DNA of 64,000 nt, from contig JANBPT010000086.1 in assembly GCA_027575765.1 (NCBI GenBank), positions 1-64,000 of the forward strand, given 5' to 3'. The position numbers were made by a program, and so were the translations under genes. Shown in pieces: positions 10,281 through 21,552 of the stretch. Positions within the stretch are counted from its first letter, which is position 1, and each line of letters starts with the position of its first letter. The DNA is from Tieghemiomyces parasiticus (taxonomy: Eukaryota > Kickxellomycota > Dimargaritomycetes > Dimargaritales > Dimargaritaceae). The notes beneath the pieces were generated by a model. The model worked only from the letters and a program-made list of their open reading frames with translations, was not told the origin of the DNA and made no database searches.

Positions 10281-11785
10281 ATGCTGCATCGCCTGTCCAC
10301 GCCAACCCACCTCAGCGCCCGTTTCCTGTTGCGCCGGAATTTGGCCAGTGTTAGTGGCGGTATCGGTGGCAGCAAACTTGGCGGCCCGACGCAGATCTTC
10401 GACCGCCAGGCTAAACGTCTCCAAAAGGACCGGGCGGCGGCAGACCCAGTGGCCAGCCGAGAAGTGGACTACCTCCGCGATGAGACGGCACGCCAGCTGG
10501 TCGATCGTCTATTGGACATCAAGCGACGCTTCCCCACGATCGTTGAACTGGGCGCTAACAGCGGGTATCTCCGTCGGTACCTCAGCCGGGAGCTGACCGA
10601 TAAAGTGATTCAGTGCGACATGTCGGAGGCCATGCTACGACGAGACGAAGGTTTGGAGGTCAAAACGTCTTCAGTATCGTCGTCGTCAATGGTATCCACT
10701 GAAGGAAGCGCCAACGCCTCACCCAGAGAGCCAGGGGCCGAAGAAGAGGAGGCCCTCCTGACAAATCTCGACGGAGACGAAGTCTCTGGTCAATCGGCCA
10801 CCTCTGCGAACGCCCACCTGCCACCGGTTGATGCCGAATACCGAGTAATGGACGAGGAGCACAACACCTTCGCCGAAAATTCACTCGACGCTGTGGTGAG
10901 CAACCTCTCCCTGCACTGGGTCAACGACCTTCCAGGGGCGCTGATCCAGATTCAGCGGTCCCTCCGTCCAGACGGCATGTTTCTGGGCGCCATGTTAGGC
11001 GGGGATACCTTATTTGAGCTCCGCACGTCACTCCAGCTCGCTGATTTGGAACGCCGGAATGGTATCGCGCCCCGTATTTCGCCTATGGTCGACCCTCGGG
11101 ACATGACCGATCTGTTGGCTCGCGCGGGGTTCGCGCTCACGACCGTCGATGTCGACGAGGTTGTCATTGATTATCCATCGCCCATTCACTTGATGCAGGA
11201 TCTGCAGGCGATGGGTGAGAGTAACGCGGTGCTTCTACGGTAGGTTTATGGAGGGGGACAGCTCGGCCTTGGATCGTGGAGACCTATCCCAATGAAGCCA
11301 CTGTTTCAATAGTTAAAGTTGGCCGGCTCAACTCAGTAGTTCGCAATTTTTGACTTTGGCTATCGTTCCTTCCGTTCTTTTCTCGTCGCGCCCACCAGGA
11401 ATCCTGGTATCAGCCGGGACACGTTACTGGCCGCTTCAAGTGTCTACCAAGGTGAGTGGCTAGACGACGTGGCCCTTCTGCTACGATACGCCAGTGATGA
11501 TCTAAGAATGGCCGCGATAAACCTGGGGCTACCACATTCAACGGGGAAACTTGAATATTTTTGTAGCGTAGTTCTCCCTGCTCATCCATGTTAATATTTA
11601 TATGCAAACACCTCCTCTATTCCTCCGCCGCCATTTCCCCTGTAGCACTCCACGGTAACGAGGATGGTACCATACCGGCCACGTTCCAGGTTGTCTTCAT
11701 GATCGGGTGGAAGCCTGACCCGTCCCAGCCCAAGCCTAAGAAGCGTGGTTCCGCCACAGTGTCCCTGAAGGACGCATTGAAATAA
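10281..11785 (+). CDS. NDUFAF5: Complex I assembly factor NDUFAF5-like, three exons
   Basis: Mitochondrial methyltransferase-fold protein; family members hydroxylate an arginine of the NDUFS7 subunit early in complex I assembly. Exons 10281-11239, 11399-11451 and 11646-11785 join in frame to 383 residues (donors GTAGGT and GTGAGT, acceptors CCAG and TGTAG). An arginine-rich mitochondrial presequence opens the protein (MLHRLSTPTHLSARFLLRR). The AdoMet-fold motif TIVELGANSGYL is near residue 90. Conserved family segments follow: SNLSLHWVNDLPG, APRISPMVDPRDM, DLQAMGESNA, GTIPATFQV and MIGWKPDPSQPKP. A roughly 45-residue acidic, Ser-rich insert separates MLRRDEG from YRVMDEE; the family is normally compact there. 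The ATG at 10281 is the first in frame. Its presence implies a lineage retaining complex I. Confidence 0.9.
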
Positions 11786-14289
11786 GGGTACCGTGGTACC
11801 TAAGGTACTTTTTTTTCCTCAAGGTTTAACATAAGGGATACCTTGTTTTGCACTAAGAAGGATTACCTCGTTAATGAGTGTACAGCGGGAGTTGGAAGAT
11901 ATTTATCTTGTAGGCAATCTCATATTTTAATGGCAAAATAGCTGGAACCATATGGGCTACTTGGCGAATCCGCCTCATCTGGCTCAATAGTCAGGAGGTC
12001 ATTATGGCCTCAAAGCTGGGGTCTTTCCTCCAGCAGAATCCAAAGTATGCCACTGACAAGTTCGTCGATTTAGCCCACTAAATTGCCACCCCATGATAGT
12101 GAAATTTTAGGTAGCCACGGTCTGGGAAAGAGCAGGATGGTCGTTATCTACAAGTAGCGAGCCACCAGAGCCCAGGGAGAAAATGAGTTTAGTATAAATG
12201 TATTCTGTTATGAGAGCTAGGGAGTGCTAATACTCAACAAGGACACGTAAATCATGCTTGGTCAATGTGGGAGTGGATCGGGCCTTGGGCTATGGATTTG
12301 GGCATAGGAAGGGTGGGGGGCAAGGGAACTTGAGCTACGAGGGGTAGATCATCCAGCGTGAGTTATGCTAGTCAATGTAGCACGCTGTGTGCTTCTAGGT
12401 TTCATACCCATTGCTACAACGCCACACCTTTCTGTGGAACTTTTGCAATCACAGCTCGTTCTGATGATTTATGGGAAATGAAATGAGAGGCGTCGAAGTA
12501 GTAATTTTGTCGATCGACTCATCTCCCTTATGGATGTATTCACATTGATGAGCAGGATGATTTTCCTAGCAGGTGCTCCACTTGAAAGTCGAAACCGCTT
12601 CATGGCTCGAGTAATACACAGCCACTAAAAATTGGTTGCCGGTCATTGGTGACTGGGGGCGGCTCGGCCTTTGTGCGCTTAGCTAATTGTCCGATCCAAG
12701 TCGGCAGAGCGGCCACTGTGGCCCAAGTTCCATCAGCTATGAACATCCGCACCAGTCCATCCATTCACTTTTGGATTACCTTGTGCACGCCTTGGTGGAT
12801 ATTGCTGAATACTCGACCCCTGGTCCTCGTCAGTCTTCCCGCCGGTCACTCCCTTCTTGTCCCGTTAGCAACACCAATGTGGTCCAGCCTGATCACTCCT
12901 TTCCTCCGTAGTTGGCTTTCAAGGGCCGGCCTCTGTGGACAAATCTTGGCAGATATGGGCTGCTCTAAACTCAACTAGAGCGCGAATCCGGCCTGGTCGC
13001 GGTCAGCTCAAGTCACGTTGCGGTGAAGTGGGACGGCGGCCGTGGCCGGGTACAGGTTGGCTGGTGTAAGGCGCGCTGTTAATTTCAAACGCAATTTGTT
13101 TCACCTGCCGCTGCATATTGCTCAACTATCATAGATAACTACCTCGGTAGGTCCAAAATGGGTCTACAGGTGCTGCCCGCTATTCTACGAGGATGATTAG
13201 GTAATTCGAAAGGCCAAGTTGTCCAAGGTTAATTTAAAACAGAACAATCCATCGATGGCTGCAGCGGCCATGGCCTTTGTCCGATAACGAATCTAATGGT
13301 CGAGAGCGACGTAGCAAGAGTAATTAGATCTCTCGGTTTAGCCGTCGGACCCCGACGCCTGCCAGACAAGGTTAGCGGCCAATAGGTTGGGTTTAATCCA
13401 ATTCGCAGGCCATCCGCATGTATTATGCAGACATGAACGTTCCCGCCTGACAGTGGGGCTGAGGGGTAAACACGCCCAGTCTCCACCTGACCGGTCGTTC
13501 CGAGTCTACAGACAATAATACTTGGTGCTGGCCGTTGGAGAGGGGGCGGGCCATCATGCCTTGCATCCTTTGGCGGCACCCGATCCCCCCTCTCTCGGGC
13601 AGAGTGCGTGCCGTCGGACGTGGCTGACTGGCCATGTGCTCAAGGCCAAAGTTTCCAATGGGATGTAAAAGTGACTCGGCCTGGCAACCAAAGCGCCCAC
13701 CTTTTTCCTAGGGCGGCCACTACGCCAATGAACGACCCGCCTCCTACCATTCCCATTTTCCCTTGCACCCTGGCCCGCGCCTACCTGACTGACCGCCGGG
13801 ACCCTTTGTTACCACTGCACATCCCTTCCCCGCTTTTCCTGCGCCACCCTAGAGTCTAGAGGCCGCCCTGGGGCCCTTTACAGCTGAGCCAGAGGATCCT
13901 TTACCCGCCACTTAGCCGCGTCCCCGCTCCCCCGCCTCTCCCCCGGCCTTCACAATGTCGAGTGTCTTCGTTTTGTCACCTGCAACATTGTTTCCCCCAT
14001 CAACACCTCTCTCTCTTTCTCTTTCTGCCTCCATTCTACTGAATTCCCAGGCCTTTCAACTTCGGCATTTCTAGTCTTCAGCCCTAGCCGTCCCCTCGGT
14101 GCACCGTATTTATCCCTCTAGCGCCTTCTCCTTCAGCCTTACCCTCTATTCTCCCCCTCCCCCTCGCGCATTCCCGGCCATCCCACCTGACAGACAGCCC
14201 AATACCTTTTTTATTCCTAACCCTCCAACCCCCTTTCCTTGGCACTACCCGTCCTACCGTGTAGTCCCTTACCCCTAGTTCTGCGTTCC
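11786..14289. other. Gene-poor intergenic region
   Basis: About 2.5 kb without a supported gene. Short frames near 12004 (25 residues) and 12646-12978 (110 residues) show no motif or conserved pattern. The last 400 bases before DCP2 are strongly pyrimidine-rich and probably form its promoter and leader. Confidence 0.45.
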
Positions 14290-15798
14290 ATGTCTTTGGG
14301 TGATCTTTCCTTCGACGATGTCTTGACGGAGCTCTCAGCCCGGTTTATCATTAACGTGCCCGATGAGGAGCTCGCGTCGGTGGAGCGGGTCTGCTTCCAA
14401 GTCGAACAGGCCCACTGGTTCTACGAGGACTTTGTGCGGGAAGCCAACCCCCGGCTGCCGTCCCTCAGCCTCAAGAAGTTCACCGCCCGCATGTTTTCCC
14501 ACTGTCCGCTTCTGCATCAGTGGGCCAACCAGCACGAGCGGGCCTACCGCGACTTTTTGGAGTACAAGTTTCAGGTCCCGGTCTGTGGCGCTATTATCCT
14601 CAACACGACCTGGGACCGGTGTCTCCTTGTTAAGGGCTGGGCCGCGCGCGCCTCGTGGGGGTTCCCACGCGGAAAAATTAACCAGGACGAGGCCGAGGTG
14701 ACCTGCGCCGTCCGGGAGGTGTTTGAAGAGACCGGTTTCGATATTGCCCCGCACCTCAACCCGGACCACTATATTGAGTGCGTATTGGCCCGCCAGCGGG
14801 TCCGCCTCTACATCATCCCCGGCGTGCCCGAGACTACGGTCTTCGTCCCACAGACACGAAAGGAGATTAGTATGATCGAGTGGCACGACATCCGTGACCT
14901 GCCGACCCAGCGCCCACGTAAACCGCAGTCGAGCCAGCACCACCACAACTCATCGCACCAGGGCGGCGGAGGGAGCCCCACGCTGTCTCCGTCCGAGACG
15001 GAGGGTGAAGGTACCAACACCAGCAACAACAAGCGTTTCTATATGCTCACGCCCTTCGTCACCCGGCTCCGCAGCTGGATTGCCAACCACGGCCGGACGC
15101 CGCTCAACCGCCAGGTACAGGGAAGCTCGACCGTCGGGGCCGGCCACGGCACCCCACCGCACGGCCGGACCCACCCGCGCGACGGTCCCGTGGCCCGCCG
15201 CGGCAACGCTGTTAACCCGGCACGCACCCACCCTAACGCTGCGGCGGCCAGCCGTTCCCCCCCACCCACCGCCGTTGCTGCCGACGTAAGCTTATCTACC
15301 GAGGCCGCCAACCTTAGCCTGCGTCAGATGTTGGGCCTCGCAGCCTCGGGCGATGCTAATGGGGCGGCCCAGGTACCTCCTGTTGCCACGAAAAAGACCA
15401 TTACTACCCCCTCAGCTTCAGCTAACGGGACTTCGGCGCGTAGCAAGCGTCGCGGCTCTCAACAAGGCCCACGTTCCGAGCGTAGCCACAGGACCGCAGC
15501 GGCACAGGATCTCAAAAGCCTGCTCGGTATTAGCGCGTCAGCTACCACCAGCGCCGCCACGGTGCCCGACCATACTAGCGCTAGCCATACGCCCCATCGC
15601 TCAGCCGCCGACTTATTGGCCCAATTGAAGGGGTCGGTGCCTTCTACCCCTCCCGCAAGCCGCGGCCGCCCCAGTGCGGTTGGGCCCCCCGCCCTCTCAG
15701 CGGCCGGTCCCAGCCCCAAACCCATCACCGCGCTGCTCAATAAGCTGCAGGCACAGCATTCCCTGGTCCAACGCACGGCCAGCGAGCTCTCCTCCTAG
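14290..15798 (+). CDS. DCP2: mRNA-decapping enzyme DCP2
   Basis: Nudix hydrolase that removes the m7G cap in 5'-3' mRNA decay and acts in cytoplasmic P-bodies with DCP1. It is 502 residues in one exon; the start at 14290 gives the family-typical MSLGDLSFDDVLTELSARF. The N-terminal regulatory domain spans about 1-94, including the DCP1-contact stretch AHWFYEDF (41-48). The Nudix box (GX5EX7REUXEEXGU) is complete at residues 128-150, with the catalytic glutamates of REVFEETGF. Box B (FYMLTPFVTRLRSWI) is at about 250-264. The tail from about 205 is disordered, rich in Ala, Ser, Pro and His. It contains four short leucine-rich helical motifs resembling Edc3-binding HLMs: SLRQMLGL 343-350, DLKSLLGI 407-414, DLLAQLKG 441-448, ITALLNKLQ 479-487. 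That role is inferred from other fungi. Confidence 0.95.
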   Translation: MSLGDLSFDDVLTELSARFIINVPDEELASVERVCFQVEQAHWFYEDFVREANPRLPSLSLKKFTARMFSHCPLLHQWANQHERAYRDFLEYKFQVPVCGAIILNTTWDRCLLVKGWAARASWGFPRGKINQDEAEVTCAVREVFEETGFDIAPHLNPDHYIECVLARQRVRLYIIPGVPETTVFVPQTRKEISMIEWHDIRDLPTQRPRKPQSSQHHHNSSHQGGGGSPTLSPSETEGEGTNTSNNKRFYMLTPFVTRLRSWIANHGRTPLNRQVQGSSTVGAGHGTPPHGRTHPRDGPVARRGNAVNPARTHPNAAAASRSPPPTAVAADVSLSTEAANLSLRQMLGLAASGDANGAAQVPPVATKKTITTPSASANGTSARSKRRGSQQGPRSERSHRTAAAQDLKSLLGISASATTSAATVPDHTSASHTPHRSAADLLAQLKGSVPSTPPASRGRPSAVGPPALSAAGPSPKPITALLNKLQAQHSLVQRTASELSS

Positions 15799-16329
15799 CT
15801 TGACTGCTAGCGTTTCTACGGGTGGACTGCGAACGATCTTGTAAGGGGGTCAAAGTAGGTAACATTTTGCAACGCTCCCCTCCCCCGATTATCTCTCCCC
15901 ATCCGAGGCGTACGCCTGGGGAACTGGGCAGTTCTCCTGTATGCTTGTATGCACTCTTGTACATACCGTTGAATAAATTGGGGAACGCGCAGTGTCGCCC
16001 CATCATGTCGCCCCCATCTTTCCGCCGCCCAACTGGGTAGAAATTGGAACACGAGTGGCATATAGGATACCGCTGGACTGTACCCAGTATAAGGCTTATC
16101 GACAATCCCGTTCTCGAAGCCGTTTGATTTTGAGTTGATCCCCCTACCTTTTAGGCCTGTGTATGACCCTCCAACCCTGGCCTAATTCGGAGGAGCCCCG
16201 CCGTTCACTTTTCATCCGCAGGTCGCGCCATTCCTCCCCTTCATCGCAACGCTGCCTTGCCTCTCGCTTGTCATGCCTCGTGTAGCTGTACATTTTTAAA
16301 AAGCGTCCTCTTTTCTCTCCTCTCATCCG
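15799..16329. other. Intergenic, no supported gene
   Basis: 531 bases between two same-strand genes. Nothing recognisable apart from pyrimidine-rich sequence before 16330. Confidence 0.4.
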
Positions 16330-18315
16330 ATGCCTTCCTCGGCCTCGAAGTTCAAGCCGGGCACCCGGGCGCGGGCCGCCCGGCGCAATGCCGCGAACAC
16401 CGATTCCCCATCGATTCCCGACACCCCCAGCTCGCCTGCTGGCTCTCCCTCCCCCCTGACCGAGCGGCCTACCGCGGCCAGTCTGGCCGACCCAATCGTA
16501 CGGTTGGGTGGCTTACTCATCGGCAGCGCGAGCAGCATCCTCCTACTCGGCACGCTACTCTACGTGAGCCCGCGGTTTTTGGAACCCGTCTATGGCAACG
16601 TGTTTGCCAGCTTGTACTTCCGTCCGGCCCTGGTGACCTGCTACGCGCTCGGCAGTCTTACTGCTAGCTGGCTCATGGGTCGCTGCGCACAAGCCCGCAC
16701 GGCACCAGCCGTCCACCGGACCCTGCTGGCTACCGCCGCCGAACTCCTGGCCTGGTCGACCCTTGCCCTTCCGCTCAGCCTCGAGGCTCTCCGCTGGCTG
16801 TTTCCCTACCGCCTAACCTTTGGTCCTTGGCTGGGTCCCCATATCACCCAGCTGGGCCATGCCTACCCGCTTGCCGTCCTTGCCGGTGCGGTGGGCGCGG
16901 TGGCTACCGAGCTGGCCTTTGCAGGCCCCACCTGGGCAGCCATAGCCGCACAGGCCCCTAGCCGTATGGGGCTACAGTCAACGGTGATTCGACTCTCCCT
17001 CCTGGCTCTCCGCACCGCCCTAGCTTTCACTTTGGCCCGTGTCGTTGTGGACCGCGCTGGTTTCACCACGCCCATTCATACTTGCTCGACCGTCCTCGGC
17101 CTGACGTTCCAAACTGTTCTGGCTTCCGCGTTACTCTACCTCCTCGATGCCGCCTCTACCCCCGCGACCCCCACCGAAACCTCGACGGCCCCCAATGTCG
17201 GCCGTGGTCGTCCACACAGCACCGGCTGGTCTCGCAAGGCAGTTCCCCTCGTGGTGGCCCTCATCCTCATTGCCCGGGCCCGCCTTCGCGAGCCCGTCTG
17301 TATCCCGGGCCTGATACCGGACTACCATGCCAAGTCTGCCGATTTCACGGTACTGGATCGCGCCGAGTCTGTCACCGGCTGGGTCTCAGTGATTGACAAC
17401 CAACACGACGGGTACCTGGCCCTTCGAGGGGGAAATTCCCTGATTGGGGGCCGGTGGAAACGGCCGACTGAGTCTATTTTCCTCGTATTTTACAGCATGG
17501 AAGGGGCCCGTCTTCTCAACCCGCCCTACCGCCAATCCTCCCCCGTTGCAAAAGGTGTCACGGACGCCCCAACGGCCCCACGTGGTCTCCAAATCGGCCT
17601 GGGCGTCGGTATCATTGCCGACTCGTTGCAGCGCGGCGGTTTCCAGATGGATATCGTCGAAATTGACCCTGCAGTGTACCGGTTCGCCCGTGAGTACTTT
17701 GGCCTGGCCGAACTCCACGGAGTGTACCTCCAGGACGGCCGGGCGTTCATCGAACAGGGTAACCTAACGGACGCGTACGATTACGTCTTCCACGACGTGT
17801 TTACCGGAGGGTCCGTGCCGGCCACACTTTTCTCCGTCGAGGCCCTCACACACATCCGGCGCATCTTGAAGCCCAGCGGTATACTGGCCTTGAACATTGT
17901 TGGCTCGCAGCGACCGCCACTCAACCGGGCGTTATTCTTCGTCTGGAAAACGCTCACCGCCGTGTTTCCTCATGTTGGCTGCCATGCTGAAGAATCGGAC
18001 GACGCGAACCACGTCGTCAACATGATATTCTTTGCCTCTGTCGAACGCGCCCTCCCTACCGGTCGACCGGGGGTTTTCCGCACCCCGACACGCGAGGAGC
18101 TCGGTGACGTCTACCTACGCAGGGAGGCCTACCGCCTTTTGCGCGAACGGCCCCTAGTCGACCTTGGTATGACTCTCAATTCAAGCCAGTTGGCTGAATT
18201 GGCCCCCGTCACCGATGCGCATAACCCCTTGGCTTCCCAACAAATCGGGTCGGCTGAGCAGCACTGGCAGAACATGAACAAAATTTTACCCCCGGAGACC
18301 TGGGAAGTGTACTAA
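16330..18315 (+). CDS. Membrane protein with spermidine-synthase-like domain
   Basis: 661 residues in a single exon. The N-terminal 50 residues are basic and disordered. From about 60 to 330 there are several hydrophobic segments suitable as transmembrane helices (for example LGGLLIGSASSILLLGTLLY and YALGSLTASWLMG). The C-terminal half is a Rossmann fold of the spermidine synthase superfamily. It has the nucleoside-binding glycine loop LQIGLGVGIIADSL at about 420, the acidic residue in DIVEIDPAVY, then DGRAFIEQ and an aspartate strand YDYVFHDVFTGG. Polytopic spermidine-synthase-like proteins of this layout are known in fungi and bacteria, but their substrates are mostly unassigned. Classical aminopropyltransferase function is not assured: the usual GGGDG loop is replaced by GLGVG. 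It ends with TAA at 18315. Confidence 0.75.
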   Translation: MPSSASKFKPGTRARAARRNAANTDSPSIPDTPSSPAGSPSPLTERPTAASLADPIVRLGGLLIGSASSILLLGTLLYVSPRFLEPVYGNVFASLYFRPALVTCYALGSLTASWLMGRCAQARTAPAVHRTLLATAAELLAWSTLALPLSLEALRWLFPYRLTFGPWLGPHITQLGHAYPLAVLAGAVGAVATELAFAGPTWAAIAAQAPSRMGLQSTVIRLSLLALRTALAFTLARVVVDRAGFTTPIHTCSTVLGLTFQTVLASALLYLLDAASTPATPTETSTAPNVGRGRPHSTGWSRKAVPLVVALILIARARLREPVCIPGLIPDYHAKSADFTVLDRAESVTGWVSVIDNQHDGYLALRGGNSLIGGRWKRPTESIFLVFYSMEGARLLNPPYRQSSPVAKGVTDAPTAPRGLQIGLGVGIIADSLQRGGFQMDIVEIDPAVYRFAREYFGLAELHGVYLQDGRAFIEQGNLTDAYDYVFHDVFTGGSVPATLFSVEALTHIRRILKPSGILALNIVGSQRPPLNRALFFVWKTLTAVFPHVGCHAEESDDANHVVNMIFFASVERALPTGRPGVFRTPTREELGDVYLRREAYRLLRERPLVDLGMTLNSSQLAELAPVTDAHNPLASQQIGSAEQHWQNMNKILPPETWEVY

Positions 18316-21300
18316 ATTCATCCTTAGTTTCCAGGTCGTACTTATCTTCTCCGGTCGCATATCCACGCCAGGGGCGCCGACAAGGGCACTAACCTGGTTT
18401 GTATCACGCGTCTCTTTATTACAAGGCATTACGAACAGCTCTAACCTTACCACGAAGATGGGTGCTGGTCGCGGTTAAATATGCTTTTTTATAAATAATG
18501 TACGCAAGCCCTCCCCGTCGTAGGCCAGTCGCCCTACTCTATCCCTAGCCCGGCGCCTCCCTACGCCGTGGCCCACTCGCCCTTCGTAACCGATACTACC
18601 ACCTTTCCGTCCCAGCTACCTTCACTTGCCAAGAACGCCTTCCTCGCACTCTTTACGCTGCCAGTAGCGTTTATGACCCGTTGCTCTGGCGACCACCCTG
18701 ATGGTCTGCTCCGCCATCGTTTTTCCTTAGCGCTTCTATTGCCTAGGTTCGACGCTACCTGCACCCAAGAGAGTCCTGCGACCCTGGGCCACCGGCTACC
18801 CATCTCCTGGTATATAAAACCCAACGAGTATCATGGGCCAAACATCAATACACCCCAATCACTTGTTAACCATAGTTTACTGTTTACCACTACTGTTCCA
18901 CTCCCCGCCTTGAAGCTCTCACTTACCACGTGCCCCTTCAACGATAAAACGCGGAGACACTCAAAAATGGGAAGAGAGCCGTGGCGAAGGCAAGGGTGTT
19001 TGTAGGGCATATATAGCTTTATTCAGGATGATGGAGTGCTAGGCACCGTCGCTACTCCTTAACTTGACAGGGATTGAAGCAGCAGGACTGCCACCGTCCT
19101 CAAAAAGATGAATATGACGACCGGCAGAGCACATCTCCAAAGATCTACTGCCCATTAAGCTGGCGGATTGACCACAGACCTGAGAATGCTTCAACCACGA
19201 GAATTTACAAAGCTTGAATATAACGCCAACTGACCTGTTCTTGGGTAAATCGAATCCATGATTCACCACTCCGAGTAGTCGGGGCCGAGACCCTCGCGAT
19301 TGCACAGACAACCTCCCCAGCATCAATATCTGAGCGTTTAGGTGGTGTACGGTCTGCTGAACGCTCTATTAGTTATGCGTACTGCAGATATCAGTTTTAC
19401 TATACTGAAATTCACTTTGGCCGACTCACTCACGATCCTCTTTGGTCGATATCTTTGTTATCCTTTTATGCTATTTCTTCGGACCACACCCTCCGTCGCG
19501 CTCTATATGCCGCTAGTGGCACGAGAAAGGGGTGGAGTGGTGGTGCGGGAAGGGATGGTGAAAGTATAGCAGCTGGTGATTTGATTTTGGAGTCGAAGCT
19601 GCCCAGTATGACTAACGAGCGCCACATAGTTTCATCGCGATTGTACTAACGGTGGTGGAAATCACCTTTGCCTCGTACTTCATTATCCTACATCATTGCT
19701 TAGGTTTTGGACTCGGAAGTAGGTGCATATACGTATATGGAGATTTGTAGACAATCATCAAAGCGTTACTATTCCTTCCTTCTCGCTCATACATGTAGCA
19801 CGTAGGTGGTTCCTCTCGAGTTCTCTAGCCGCATATTTTTATTTAGAATAGGAGGTTCCATACATGTCGAGCAGTTAAGATGGGTTCCGCCACACAGGAG
19901 GCGTTGGTGAGTCCGTCGTATACGGATTATGATATATTTCTACATGAATCTATCCTAAAGAGCCCCGACCACAACACCTCTTGTCTTGCACAATATACGC
20001 TCTGAACGCATTTTTAGCTCGCAGTCCAGCCCCGGGCTGGCACTGTTTAGAGTAGTGACTCTATCAGGGCCGGCGCTGTTCACGGCGTAGCTCAAGATCC
20101 CAGTCGCCAAGTTTAAGATAGGGCCGGTGAGGGCACCGTGGATGCTCAGGGGCATCAGTCAGGGCAGCGAGGGGGGACTGGTAGATCAAGGGTGATGCGT
20201 ATCGCATCGGTTATGTTTAAAAGGGAGAGCGGCGAAAATAAGAGTGAGAGACAATCCCAAGCCAATACACAGACTGCTTGTGGTAATGAATATAGAGATG
20301 TATGCATGTGTTTAGAATTAATTGATGTGGGTATGTGGAAGGAGAAGTAGGAGAAAATCCGGCTTGTTTCCATCAACATAGTATGCAGGTCACTGCCCGC
20401 GACCGCCGCAATATTATGGTTCGCGTTGTGATACTAGCCTTCAAGGTCACCGTAAGTCACTCTCTATATATACTTTGTGATGACAGATAGCGTCCGAATG
20501 TGGACCCAGTTGCCCGGCGTGTTCTTAATTTTAGTTGTGCGTAACTATCGTTTACATTATTGCATGTCTACTGTGGACCCTTTTCACTCATTGGAGATTG
20601 TCGCAGAGACTTGGTACGTGGGCTAAGGCATGTAACAATGGGCAGTATTTCCATGGTCACAGAGTGAACGAGGATGGAACATAGTGTAAGCGGATAAGCG
20701 GGCAGACACCTAACGTAAAGGCAAGCCCATTGCTCTTGAAAGCGCCTGCCCCCCTCCCTCCCTCCCTCGGCGAGGTCCCAGACCGAAACCTTTCATTCTG
20801 GTACGGGATTTTCCGACGTCTCCATGGTCCACTGTTGCTACAATCAACGGGGTAGCAAATCCCGCGTCGTCGCTCGCTTCTGCGCTGTTGGCTATTTAGC
20901 AGATCAGGGGACCTTGTCTACCCTATAGCGGCTGCTGAGAGCTGGATTGCACATTGTTGTTGTCTCCTTCCACTCTACCTCCCTTCCTCATTACTTCGAT
21001 TTCACTCTCAACGCCGCTATTCACCTCCTCAATGTCTTCTTTCACCAGCCCCCAACGGATGTCTGTGGCGCTGTTGGTCAACCTCTTCTTTGTTGTAGAA
21101 TAGAAACCTTGGTTGATCCAAACGAAGTACCATCGATCACGATCACTTCATACGGGGGGGGCACTACCCCCGATCGGATCTGCCGTGCGGTAGCTCCATT
21201 GCCCAACACGACGCATGACTGGGAGGATAACGCGATTTTTTACACTTAATAATAATCGCTGCTAACCTGTTGTATATCAATACCAATGTAAGAGTTTATA

Positions 21301-21552
21301 TACTTTGCTATTAGCTAACGTGGAACCTACGTTATTGATACCACGTAAGGTGCAATAAAAACGAATGAAGTGCCTTAATAAACTCATAGTTCGATGGACC
21401 GCATAGCCAGTCAGCCTTTCTAACGCACTGCCGTGTCTGTGGGGAAGCAACGAGTCCAGGTTGGTTAGAGAATAGACGGTGACCTGGATACCTTGGCGGC
21501 CCGTCGGGGTTTATGCGGACCCAGGGAACCCCCATCAGAAGCGCTCTAACTG
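18316..21552. other. Gene-poor intergenic region
   Basis: About 3.2 kb without a convincing gene. Open frames (for example 18568-19005 and 20947-21249) lack motifs and overlap frames on the other strand. An isolated TATATAAAAC occurs at 18811 with no gene close behind it. A C-rich repeat (CCCTCCCTCCCTCCCTC) lies near 20750. Confidence 0.45.
18811..18820 (+). promoter_or_regulatory. Orphan TATA-like element
   Basis: TATATAAAAC is a good TATA match, but the next ATG at 18967 opens only a 12-residue frame. It may belong to a noncoding or undetected spliced transcript, or occur by chance. Confidence 0.2.

Noticed and set aside
12646..12978. A 110-residue plus-strand frame
   Set aside because: No motif, no signal peptide, and a competing frame in the same interval. 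No splice partners were found.
14335..14946. A 203-residue antisense frame within DCP2
   Set aside because: Explained fully by codon composition of DCP2.
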